Part shown: positions 9,904 to 17,442 of the stretch, one piece after another | Numbering within the stretch: the stretch's first letter is position 1 | Layout: every line of letters begins with the position of its first letter | Source of the DNA: Sphingobacterium spiritivorum ATCC 33861 | Lineage (GTDB): Bacteria; Bacteroidota; Bacteroidia; Sphingobacteriales; Sphingobacteriaceae | Reading direction: 5' to 3' | NCBI RefSeq assembly: GCF_000143765.1 | Contig: NZ_GL379771.1 | Span: forward strand, 744,001-808,000 | DNA length: 64,000 nt | The notes under the pieces: model-generated | The model's database searches: none | What the model saw: the letters and a program-made list of their open reading frames with translations, nothing else | What the model was told of the DNA's origin: nothing | Program-made: the position numbers and the translations under genes

Positions 9904-10203
9904 TTTACTTTTATTGAAAGTTACGTTTGGTTATTTTTAGTTTTGATTGGTTATTCAAAACAAATATATAATAACAATTGACATTTTCATCAAATAAATT
10001 TGTCAAAAGATTTATACGATCGTGTTGATTTGAAGAGAGTGACATGCTGAGTAAAATATATAAATGCTCTTTTTTATATTAAAAAAGCAATTTTTAAGGC
10101 AGCACAAAGGTTAGATTCTAATATTAAGCCAATATTAAATCCAAATTAACATTTTATAAAAAGTTTATATAAACGTAACTTTTACATAGACAATAAAAGT
10201 AAA
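9904..10203. repeat. 300-bp intergenic segment bounded by 25-bp inverted repeats
   Basis: The left arm at 9904-9928 (TTTACTTTTATTGAAAGT then TACGTTT) is the reverse complement of the right arm at 10171-10203, except that the right arm carries an 8-nt insertion (TACATAGA, 10183-10190). A 12-bp palindrome GTTTATATAAAC (10163-10174) overlaps the right arm. The interior is very AT-rich with no open frame. It fills the gap between susC and the M28 gene and must contain the susC promoter. It could be a MITE-like remnant or a regulatory region. No target-site duplication is visible. Confidence 0.6.
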
Positions 10204-10211
10204 TGAAAGAA

Positions 10212-10240
10212 AAAGAGCTTATCTTTTGGATAAACTCTTT
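10212..10240 (-). terminator. terminator of the M28 peptidase gene
   Basis: A stem AAAGAG-TTATC with GATAA-CTCTTT (one mismatch) is followed on the reverse strand by a T-rich run, 20 bp after the gene's stop. Confidence 0.75.
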
Positions 10241-10259
10241 CTACAATTATTATTTTTTG

Positions 10260-11702
10260 TTACCAAATCCAATCTCCCGAAATCCGGAGAGGCATTTCAA
10301 GTTGATGTTTTATAAGGTAGTTTTTTAATACATCTCCTGACAATATTGTCACAGGCAGATTATCCTCATTAGCAAGTGAATACGCTAATATTAATCCGTT
10401 TTTGGTGGTTTGTTTCATTCCTTCTTCAGAAACCAGTCCAAATACATCTCCGTCGGAATGATAGTACAAACCGGCATTATTGGGAAGTTTATCCCCCGCT
10501 CCTCCTGCATAGGGTATTCCTTTCAACAAGAACGGCTGATGATCGCTATGAAGCCATGCTCCCGAAACAAAGATATTTTTAAATGTTGGGTCGGCTTTAG
10601 CATACCACTCTCCCCACTTCGCAAATAGTTCTTTTACTTCAGTACGGGAACTGAAAAAACCGGTTGGAGCATTTGTCATATCATAATTAATCATATAACG
10701 TACCTTTTCCAACTCATGCTGTTTAATCAGATTTTCGACAAAAGCTTTAGAACCCAGCAATCCTTGCTCTTCACCCATAAACAGTACAAATTGTACCGTC
10801 CGCTCAGTTTTCAGTTGTAATTTTGCAAATGCCCGAATCATATCCAATACTGCAAATGCACCTATTCCATTATCGATCGCGCCTGTAGCAAGATCCCAGC
10901 TATCCAGATGTCCGCCGACTACAATTTTTTCATCCGGAAATTTTGCACCTCTGAAGGTTGCAATAATGTTTCGTGCCTGTATCATTCCGGCTTCATTTTT
11001 CATATGAATTCGCATCGTGCCCCTTGCATTTTTCTTCAATTCCTCTTTTAACTGCATACCGTCCTCCAAACCAATACACACAGCAGGAATTTTTATCAAC
11101 TCCCCATCAACAGAGGCCGTTCCGGTCAATAAAACATTTCCCTTAACCTGATTAATAAAAACAATGCCTGCAGCACCATACTTATAGGCAATGGCTGTCT
11201 TTTCTGATCGATGCAGAGAACCGGTTCCAGCAGGAGAACCAGGCAATACGCCCAGATAAACCAAAGCAACTTTTCCTTTTATACTGTTTCCGGCTTTTAC
11301 ATAATCATCTTCCAGTCCGTTTCCAAGATCTACAACTGATGCCTCTACATCGCTGGTTACCGGAGCATGTGCCAGACTGACTGCTTTTACAGGTTTGAAA
11401 TCTTTAGTACTCACCTTTACTTCCACATGTAGCTCCCCTCTGTTCCAGCCTCTGGCATCAAAAGGTTGAAATTCTACCTGTACACCGTAAGATTTAATCA
11501 GGTCATACACATATTGCTCAGCTTTACGGCCATTTACAGAACCCGTAAGCCGATGTCCGATTGTTGAAGTGATCTGACGAAGATTTTTATATCCCTCATA
11601 GTGATGATCTACTTCATCAATAATTTGCTTATACGTATTAACATAATCCTGTGCATATACAGGACTGACAAATAAAAAAAGAAGAAAAAGGAAACGATTC
11701 AT
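10260..11702 (-). CDS. M28 family metallopeptidase with PA domain
   Basis: A 480-residue exported zinc peptidase similar to carboxypeptidase Q (PGCP). The signal peptide covers residues 1-17 (ending VYA-Q). A PA-type insert lies near 115-230. The di-zinc site is visible as His265 (GGHLDSWD), Asp277 (AIDNG), Glu311-Glu312 (GEEQG), Asp341 (INYDM) and His415 (YYHSDGD). It probably releases amino acids from peptides in the periplasm. The start codon lies only 11 nt after a terminator hairpin that belongs to trmB upstream, so its promoter placement is unclear. Confidence 0.92.
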   Translation of the reverse strand: MNRFLFLLFLFVSPVYAQDYVNTYKQIIDEVDHHYEGYKNLRQITSTIGHRLTGSVNGRKAEQYVYDLIKSYGVQVEFQPFDARGWNRGELHVEVKVSTKDFKPVKAVSLAHAPVTSDVEASVVDLGNGLEDDYVKAGNSIKGKVALVYLGVLPGSPAGTGSLHRSEKTAIAYKYGAAGIVFINQVKGNVLLTGTASVDGELIKIPAVCIGLEDGMQLKEELKKNARGTMRIHMKNEAGMIQARNIIATFRGAKFPDEKIVVGGHLDSWDLATGAIDNGIGAFAVLDMIRAFAKLQLKTERTVQFVLFMGEEQGLLGSKAFVENLIKQHELEKVRYMINYDMTNAPTGFFSSRTEVKELFAKWGEWYAKADPTFKNIFVSGAWLHSDHQPFLLKGIPYAGGAGDKLPNNAGLYYHSDGDVFGLVSEEGMKQTTKNGLILAYSLANEDNLPVTILSGDVLKNYLIKHQLEMPLRISGDWIW

Positions 11703-11708
11703 ACTGAA

Positions 11709-11739
11709 ATAAAAAAGGAGGTCATTATTTACCTCCTTT
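11709..11739 (-). terminator. terminator of trmB, abutting the M28 start codon
   Basis: The stem AAAGGAGGT/ACCTCCTTT (11714-11722 with 11731-11739) has an 8-nt loop and, on the reverse strand, the run TTTTTTATTT. It separates trmB from the M28 gene, but its T-run ends within about 7 nt of the M28 ATG. The stem contains a perfect Shine-Dalgarno / anti-Shine-Dalgarno pair. Confidence 0.8.
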
Positions 11740-11771
11740 AAAGTTACAATTTCTATAAAAATTATGCAGGA

Positions 11772-12425
11772 CTATTTTTTAAATGTCCACCTTACATAAT
11801 TGATATTCTTGTTATGTGCCAGATACTTCTTCTCATAATACGTCTTTATAGACAGTACATCGTCCACAAGTTCTGAATGATAAAGATCATCAGTCTGTGC
11901 TTCTTTTGTTAATCCAAGAACATCAATCTGATCTAAGGTATAGGCGTAAAAACCGTCATTATCAGTCTTCAAATGCATCAGACCATCCGGTTTCATAATA
12001 TATTGGTACCGTTCTAAAAATTTAGGATTCGTTAGTCTCTTCTTTTCGCGGCTGTCCTGAGGTTGAGGATCCGGAAATGTGATCCAGATTTCATCCACCT
12101 CGTTCTCTTCGAAATGCTCCAGTATGGTTTCAATCTGGATTCTCAAAAATCCTACATTGTCGATACCCTCTTCAAGAGCAGTTTTCGCTCCTCTCCAGAT
12201 TCTGTTGCCTTTATAATCTATTCCGATAAAATTCTTTTGTGGAAACAGCTTGGCAAGATTGACTGTATATTCTCCTTTTCCACAGGCCAGTTCCAATACA
12301 ATCGGATTGTTATTACCAAAATGTTGACTGCCCCATTTGCCTTTTAAATCCTTTCCTTCATCCAATTGTACAACATTTTTGAACGTGGAGACTTCCGCAA
12401 ATTTCCTTAACTTATCTTTACCCAT
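11772..12425 (-). CDS. trmB: tRNA (guanine-N7-)-methyltransferase
   Basis: A 217-residue SAM-dependent methyltransferase that makes m7G46 in tRNA. LELACGKGEYTVNLAK (about 63-78) is the SAM-binding motif I. WITFPDPQP (about 118-126) is the family's signature catalytic segment. The size matches bacterial TrmB. It is followed by its own terminator. Upstream, 81 bp separate it from the gene starting at 13025. Confidence 0.95.
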   Translation of the reverse strand: MGKDKLRKFAEVSTFKNVVQLDEGKDLKGKWGSQHFGNNNPIVLELACGKGEYTVNLAKLFPQKNFIGIDYKGNRIWRGAKTALEEGIDNVGFLRIQIETILEHFEENEVDEIWITFPDPQPQDSREKKRLTNPKFLERYQYIMKPDGLMHLKTDNDGFYAYTLDQIDVLGLTKEAQTDDLYHSELVDDVLSIKTYYEKKYLAHNKNINYVRWTFKK

Positions 12426-12506
12426 TATAAAAAAATATGGGCAAAAATAAGGTTAAAATCATAGAAGTCAAATCTTACAGGCAAAAAGTGAATTGAAACT
12501 TAGTAA

Positions 12507-13025
12507 TTAGTAAGTTTCACTATTCGGAGGGATACCAAAGTGAGGCGCATCTTCCTCAATCACTGGTTTTATTTTCTTTTCTTTCTTTTTCCCGGGACGG
12601 ATGTAATCAGACAATTTGGATATTGCAGAAGATATCTTGTCTTTGTTTACCTGACCAATAGCTGTCTCAGATGCCAGTAAAACAAGCGCTTTTTTAAGCC
12701 ATCCTGCCCTTTTCAGAAAAAATTTATTTAAGAGAAAAGGAACACCTATTCGCAATGCTTTTGTTGCCCATCCCCCCCCTTCTCCTTCTTCAGTTCCTTT
12801 GTGCCCTGAAGCTGAAAACAGTTGAGTGACAATATCAACACCGGGAATACGGGAAGTAATGGACCTGAATAACCGTACAGGCGCTTCAATTTTCCTATTT
12901 AGCAAATGATACTGATCCTTTAAATAGGCTTCCTGCTCAAACTTCAGCTCATTGAGCCGTGCTATTTCCGCTTTTAGCTCGGTAAGATTATTTATTTTTA
13001 AAGGTTTCCTCATTACGTTTTCCAT
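12507..13025 (-). CDS. conserved hypothetical protein, third gene of a membrane-stress trio
   Basis: A 172-residue protein I cannot assign to a family with confidence. It has a charged N-terminal coiled-coil stretch (about 10-50), a glycine-rich turn, a weakly hydrophobic middle (FLLNKFFLKRAGWLKKALVLL, read in two parts near 97-117) and a Lys/Glu-rich tail. Its start overlaps the end of the holin-like gene by 38 bp (or 26 bp if Met5 is used), so the two are translationally coupled. By order (YtxH, holin-3_6, this gene) it sits where yqjK sits in enterobacteria. Confidence 0.7.
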   Translation of the reverse strand: MENVMRKPLKINNLTELKAEIARLNELKFEQEAYLKDQYHLLNRKIEAPVRLFRSITSRIPGVDIVTQLFSASGHKGTEEGEGGGWATKALRIGVPFLLNKFFLKRAGWLKKALVLLASETAIGQVNKDKISSAISKLSDYIRPGKKKEKKIKPVIEEDAPHFGIPPNSETY

Positions 13026-13404
13026 TTTCAGATTTTACATCTTCCTCATCCTCTTCATTCCATTTTCCCAATAGTTTTCGGATAGAAAGATCCATAAATT
13101 TAGCTTCCAGTTTTGTCTCCGTCAATCGTACTATTACTACCAGAAGAATGAAAATACCGCCAGTAGTCAAAAAGCCAAGCGCATTACTGTTCATTAATTC
13201 TCCTAAATAAAATGCAAAAGCCAGACTCAGGAAAAACACAATAAAAAGCGTCAATACAACTTTACTGATATCTAAGATAAGACTACCCAGCATACGTGAT
13301 CCGCGGGCAATAGCCTTAAGTTTTAGAAGCTCTATCTGCGAATCCAGGTATTCTTTTGACTTTTGAAAAGTACCGGAAAGGGAAAATTTTTGTTCTTCGT
13401 CCAT
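12988..13404 (-). CDS. phage-holin-3_6 family (YqjE-like) membrane protein
   Basis: A 138-residue protein with an N-terminal amphipathic, charged helix and two strong membrane segments (about 49-70 and 78-97), then a charged cytosolic tail. This is the layout of the Phage_holin_3_6 / YqjE family. The family name is historical; these are chromosomal inner-membrane proteins and no lysis function is implied. It is flanked by the YtxH gene upstream and overlaps the next gene. No other phage genes are near. Confidence 0.75.
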   Translation of the reverse strand: MDEEQKFSLSGTFQKSKEYLDSQIELLKLKAIARGSRMLGSLILDISKVVLTLFIVFFLSLAFAFYLGELMNSNALGFLTTGGIFILLVVIVRLTETKLEAKFMDLSIRKLLGKWNEEDEEDVKSENGKRNEETFKNK

Positions 13405-13568
13405 GCATTCAATGTTTAACAGAAAGGTATATGAGAGTTATAAAAAGAATTACCTTATCACACTTCCGGAGAATATATGGAAATTCCCGAGCCGGATCTC
13501 TTTTGTAACCAACCATACACCTTCCTTAAAAATTTATAAAATTAAAAAAGCATACTGCTTTCTTATAT

Positions 13569-13838
13569 TCACGCATGCTCTTCCAGCTCTCCTTCTACAG
13601 AGTGTCCGGCTTTATTTATTTTAGATTTGACTGCTGCTACAACTTTATCTTTAAAGTCATTCAATTGGTCAAATTGTTCTTCTGCTCTTTCTTTTAAAGC
13701 ATCTCCAAGATCAGAAAGAGATTCATTAATTTTATCTCTTGTTTCAGAACCTTTTTCAGGAGCAAACAATACACCTAAAACTGCCCCAGCCGCAAGACCT
13801 GCCAACAAAGCAGCTACTATTTTACCGTTATCATTCAT
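13569..13838 (-). CDS. YtxH domain-containing protein
   Basis: An 89-residue protein with one glycine/alanine-rich membrane segment near the N-terminus (AALLAGLAAGAVLGVLFAP, about 9-27) followed by GSETRDKI and a long charged helix. This is the YtxH pattern, a family of small single-pass envelope proteins often induced by stress; some related proteins (YqjD/ElaB) bind ribosomes at the membrane. It is the first gene of the trio, 164 bp before the holin-like gene. That gap (13405-13568) holds no convincing gene. Confidence 0.85.
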   Translation of the reverse strand: MNDNGKIVAALLAGLAAGAVLGVLFAPEKGSETRDKINESLSDLGDALKERAEEQFDQLNDFKDKVVAAVKSKINKAGHSVEGELEEHA

Positions 13839-14067
13839 GATTTTTAATTTTAATTGCTGTTAATGATTCTACGTGTTACTTACTAAACAAGTGAAATAGC
13901 AAATCGTTTGCCAAACACCCGATTTTTAATTCATTTATGATGAAATTTCTTCCTTTTCAAAATACAAAATTTATCGATTCTCAACAAGTTTATTTTTCTA
14001 AAAGTCTCAACAGCTTGCAGTTTCATTAATGTTTTATTAACTTTAGAGAAACCACACTAACTAAATT

Positions 14068-15606
14068 ATGCTCGTAAAAACCTATTGCAGTGCCGTTTAT
14101 GGCATTCAGGCCACCACTATTACCGTTGAAGTAAATATATCTCCGGGGGTAAAGTATTATATCGTGGGCCTTCCTGACAATGCAGTCAAAGAAAGCCTTC
14201 AGCGTATTGAAACAGCTATATCTTCCAGCGGATACCGTATGCCACGACAAAAAATAGTGGTTAATCTTGCTCCGGCAGATATCCGCAAAGAAGGATCTTC
14301 ATATGATCTGGCCATTGCGACTGCTATTCTTGCCGCTTCCGGGCAGATGACAGATGACAAAATGGATCAATATGTCATATTGGGAGAACTTTCGCTAGAC
14401 GGGAAAATACAACCTGTCAAAGGATCGCTTCCCATAGCCGTACAGGCAGCCAAAGATGGATTCAAAGGCGTGATCCTTCCGAGAGCCAATGCCAGAGAAG
14501 CAGCTATTGTAGAAGGACTGGAGGTATTGGGAGTGGAATCATTTCAGGATGTTATTGATTTCTTTGATCAGAAGAAGATGCTGGAAGCAACTCATGTCAA
14601 TATCAACGATGAATTTCTCCGGAATATTAATAACTACGATGCAGATTTTGCAGAAGTGAAAGGGCAGGAAAACATCAAGCGTGCGCTTGAGATAGCTGCA
14701 GCAGGTGGACATAATGTCATCCTTATCGGTCCGCCCGGATCAGGGAAAACTATGCTCGCCAAGCGTCTTCCTACTATATTACCACCACTCACAGTTGACG
14801 AATCATTAGAAACAACAAAAATCCACTCTGTTGCAGGTCAACTTCCTGTCACCGGATCTCTTATGACAGTAAGACCCTTTCGTGCTCCGCACCACACCAT
14901 ATCCGATGTTGCGTTGGTTGGCGGAGGTGCACATCCTCAACCCGGTGAGATTTCGCTTTCACACAACGGTGTTCTCTTTCTTGACGAGCTTCCTGAATTC
15001 AAACGCTCTGTACTAGAAGTTATGCGTCAGCCTTTGGAATCCCGAACGATTACCATATCCCGCGCCAGATTTTCGGTTGATTATCCCGCGAGTTTTATGC
15101 TTATCGCTGCCATGAATCCCTGTCCCTGTGGATTCTATAATCATCCGGAAAAAGAATGTATCTGTGCAAAAAATATAGTGAAGAGATATCTGAGCAAAAT
15201 ATCAGGCCCCTTATTAGATCGCATTGATCTGCATGTGGAGGTTACACCGGTAGATTTCAAAGAACTCTCCTCTGTCCGGATCGCAGAGAAAAGTGCCGTT
15301 ATCCGCGAGCGTGTCATAAAGGCACGCCATATACAGTTACAACGCTTTGCTGATTTACAAACCATACACAGTAACGCACAAATGAGCACAAAAACAGTTC
15401 GTGAAGTATGTATGCTGGATGAAACGGGAACACAATTACTCAAAACAGCGATGGACAGACTTGGTCTGTCAGCAAGAGCCTATGACCGCATTCTGAAAGT
15501 AGCCCGTACAATAGCTGATATGGAGGAATCTGCAGATATACGAAATGAACATCTTGCAGAGGCTATTCACTTCAGAAGCCTGGATAGAGAGAACTGGGCG
15601 GGTTAG
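14068..15606 (+). CDS. YifB family Mg chelatase-like AAA ATPase (ComM-like)
   Basis: A 512-residue protein with an N-terminal Lon-like ChlI domain (about 1-170), then an AAA+ module with Walker A GPPGSGKT (221-228) and the Mg-chelatase core, ending in a C-terminal helical domain. In naturally competent bacteria ComM is a hexameric helicase that aids branch migration during integration of foreign DNA; YifB homologues are very widespread. The start gives MLVKTYCSAVYGI, the usual N-terminus. Its TAG overlaps the reverse-strand TAA of the next gene by 3 of 4 bases. Confidence 0.93.
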   Translation: MLVKTYCSAVYGIQATTITVEVNISPGVKYYIVGLPDNAVKESLQRIETAISSSGYRMPRQKIVVNLAPADIRKEGSSYDLAIATAILAASGQMTDDKMDQYVILGELSLDGKIQPVKGSLPIAVQAAKDGFKGVILPRANAREAAIVEGLEVLGVESFQDVIDFFDQKKMLEATHVNINDEFLRNINNYDADFAEVKGQENIKRALEIAAAGGHNVILIGPPGSGKTMLAKRLPTILPPLTVDESLETTKIHSVAGQLPVTGSLMTVRPFRAPHHTISDVALVGGGAHPQPGEISLSHNGVLFLDELPEFKRSVLEVMRQPLESRTITISRARFSVDYPASFMLIAAMNPCPCGFYNHPEKECICAKNIVKRYLSKISGPLLDRIDLHVEVTPVDFKELSSVRIAEKSAVIRERVIKARHIQLQRFADLQTIHSNAQMSTKTVREVCMLDETGTQLLKTAMDRLGLSARAYDRILKVARTIADMEESADIRNEHLAEAIHFRSLDRENWAG

Positions 15607-16031
15607 TTGTCCCGGCTTTTACGCCACTCATCCAAAGTGAGATAGTCACCACTAACCACATCCATCACCTCAATATCTCCGCAGGTAGCTTTGTTAACGT
15701 AGAAATGGTAGTAAGGTTCGTATCGTAATTCACCGTTATAGCCAGCAGTTACTGTATACACCTGTTTGCCATTGACATCTGCGCTGTCTACCATAAAAGA
15801 AATATTAGGTTTATCAGCAAATAAAGAATCCAAAACAGCTTTCTGCTCTTTGATCTCCTCTAGCTCACTTAGCTTTCTGACGACTGCCTCTACGGTACAA
15901 CCATCTGATTTGGCATTATGCGCAATAGCTACATTTTTAGTTTTGGATTTATCACTTCCACCTGAACCTCCCGAATTACAGGATGACAGTAGCAATACAA
16001 AGAAAAAAGACAGGATTATGATTTTTGCCAT
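15603..16031 (-). CDS. hypothetical lipoprotein
   Basis: A 142-residue protein with a lipoprotein signal (MAKIIILSFFFVLLLSSCNS, lipobox LSSC). A short Gly/Ser linker follows, then a small mixed domain with Cys45 and Cys112 that might form a disulfide. I do not recognise the family. It ends convergently with yifB, sharing four bases, and lies downstream of the rhomboid gene, so it could be the last gene of that reverse-strand run. Confidence 0.7.
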   Translation of the reverse strand: MAKIIILSFFFVLLLSSCNSGGSGGSDKSKTKNVAIAHNAKSDGCTVEAVVRKLSELEEIKEQKAVLDSLFADKPNISFMVDSADVNGKQVYTVTAGYNGELRYEPYYHFYVNKATCGDIEVMDVVSGDYLTLDEWRKSRDN

Positions 16032-16090
16032 AATAAGTGTGAATTAGATTTTACAGCTGTAAATAATGGTATAATCAAAAGATTCCGATT

Positions 16091-16717
16091 TTAGAACTGA
16101 CGCATAAAGTGTTGTATAACATCCGGAAAGAACAGAACCGTCAACAACAATCCAGCCAGGGCACCAAAAAGATGTGCACTATGATTAATTCCGTCATTTG
16201 CTTTTCTGGAAGCCCAGTAACTGTAGCCCATAAATAGTACAGCAAACAAATAAGCTTTCATAGGAATGACAAAGAATATACCCAACTCAGCCTGAGGATC
16301 AAACAGAATATAACCAAATAATACCGCGCTTATTGCACCGGATGCACCCAGACTATAATATCCGGGATTGTTCTTTTGCTGTACAATTGTCGGTATATCA
16401 CTCAGAATAAGACTTAACAGGTAAAGGATTGCAAACAAGAAATGCCCCCATACACTGATTCCCGCAAAAATAGATTCCAGTCCGAATCCAAAATAATAAA
16501 AGGTGATCATATTAAAGAGCAGGTGGCCCCAGTCTTTGTGGATAAGTCCACTGGTGAAGATCGTATAAACACGATGTTTACGGTATACACTGTAAGGATG
16601 CAACATCAATTTACCAAAAAGATGCTGATTTGAGAACAGATAAAGGCTAAGTCCGATAGTAAGTATAAAAATCACACTGGCCACAGGTGATTGTATAAAG
16701 TAGTTGATATTTTCCAT
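16091..16717 (-). CDS. rhomboid family intramembrane serine protease
   Basis: A 208-residue polytopic protease starting at 16717 (MENINYF); the open frame extends upstream but overlaps lutC. It has about six membrane segments. The active site is GASG with Ser126 in one helix and His182 (HSAHLFG) in a later helix. HLLFNM supplies the conserved His/Asn of the oxyanion region. Rhomboids cut single-pass proteins inside the membrane. Its start lies one base after the lutC stop, so it is tightly coupled to that gene. Confidence 0.92.
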   Translation of the reverse strand: MENINYFIQSPVASVIFILTIGLSLYLFSNQHLFGKLMLHPYSVYRKHRVYTIFTSGLIHKDWGHLLFNMITFYYFGFGLESIFAGISVWGHFLFAILYLLSLILSDIPTIVQQKNNPGYYSLGASGAISAVLFGYILFDPQAELGIFFVIPMKAYLFAVLFMGYSYWASRKANDGINHSAHLFGALAGLLLTVLFFPDVIQHFMRQF

Positions 16718-16718
16718 G

Positions 16719-17366
16719 CTAAAATCTGTCCTCCAACATGAATACATATAATTCCTTCGGACCATGTGCACCCAATACCAGCATCTTCTCTATATCTGCT
16801 GTACGGCTTGGACCTGTAATAGTGGTAATCATTGTCGGGAGATGATCTCCGTATTTTTGTTTTATTCCATTAAGCGCATGTTTTACATCCATCACCAATT
16901 GGGAGGCTTTGGCAATGACGATATGTACAGGCGGATAAATGCTGAGCCGACGTCCCCCTGCATTTGCATTGGAGATCATAATACTTCCATTCCTTGCAAT
17001 TAAAGCTTCGCAAGCAGTAATGCCCACCTGCGCCTGTTGAAAATTCTGATCATCTGTCATTAGCGGAAAGCCGTATTGTCCCAGGAGTTGTTTGACACTG
17101 TCTTCCCAACCATAGATTCGTGTTACATTCTGCTGCTCTGCAAATGCAATCAGATTTTCAATCAGGTTAATCTCTCCGTCGCAATACACAAACTTTCCTG
17201 ATATAGCAGTAAATTCCCGCGCAAAGGTTACATCCAAAGACTCTTCCTCGTCTTTGTACAACGGTGAGTCTTCAAAGTCAGGATGGGGATTTTCTCTTTT
17301 CTGTAAAAGAGCCTGCCGAATTTTTTTCAGCATTTTTTCTTTTGCGGTCGTATTCTTGATGTTCAT
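16719..17366 (-). CDS. LUD domain (LutC/YkgG-like) protein
   Basis: A 215-residue LUD-domain protein. In other bacteria LutC works with LutA and LutB in lactate oxidation. Here there are no lutA/lutB genes nearby; it stands between ftsH and the rhomboid gene, so it may have another role. The start at 17366 (MNIKNTT) is preferred over the upstream Met at 17423, whose extra residues are encoded through the terminator hairpin at 17385-17426. The C-terminal half contains the conserved GPSRTADIE segment. Confidence 0.85.
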   Translation of the reverse strand: MNIKNTTAKEKMLKKIRQALLQKRENPHPDFEDSPLYKDEEESLDVTFAREFTAISGKFVYCDGEINLIENLIAFAEQQNVTRIYGWEDSVKQLLGQYGFPLMTDDQNFQQAQVGITACEALIARNGSIMISNANAGGRRLSIYPPVHIVIAKASQLVMDVKHALNGIKQKYGDHLPTMITTITGPSRTADIEKMLVLGAHGPKELYVFMLEDRF

Positions 17367-17384
17367 TTGAGAAGTATTGACGGC

Positions 17385-17426
17385 TATAAAAAACGATGTA
17401 CCGTAAGCAAAGCTACAGTACATCGT
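17385..17426 (-). terminator. terminator after ftsH
   Basis: The stem ACGATGTAC/GTACATCGT (17393-17401 with 17418-17426) has an inner GTA-GC/GC-TAC pairing and is followed on the reverse strand by six T. It lies 17 bp after the ftsH stop and ends about 19 nt before the lutC start. Confidence 0.8.
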
Positions 17427-17442
17427 GATCAGTTTTATTTAA

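Noticed and set aside
12988..13404. Prophage remnant suggested by the holin-like gene
   Set aside because: The family is chromosomal (YqjE-like) and there are no other phage genes, att sites or composition change nearby.
13403..13624. 73-residue forward frame in the gap between the holin-like and YtxH genes
   Set aside because: It overlaps the 3' end of the YtxH gene, lacks a ribosome site and has no plausible protein features.
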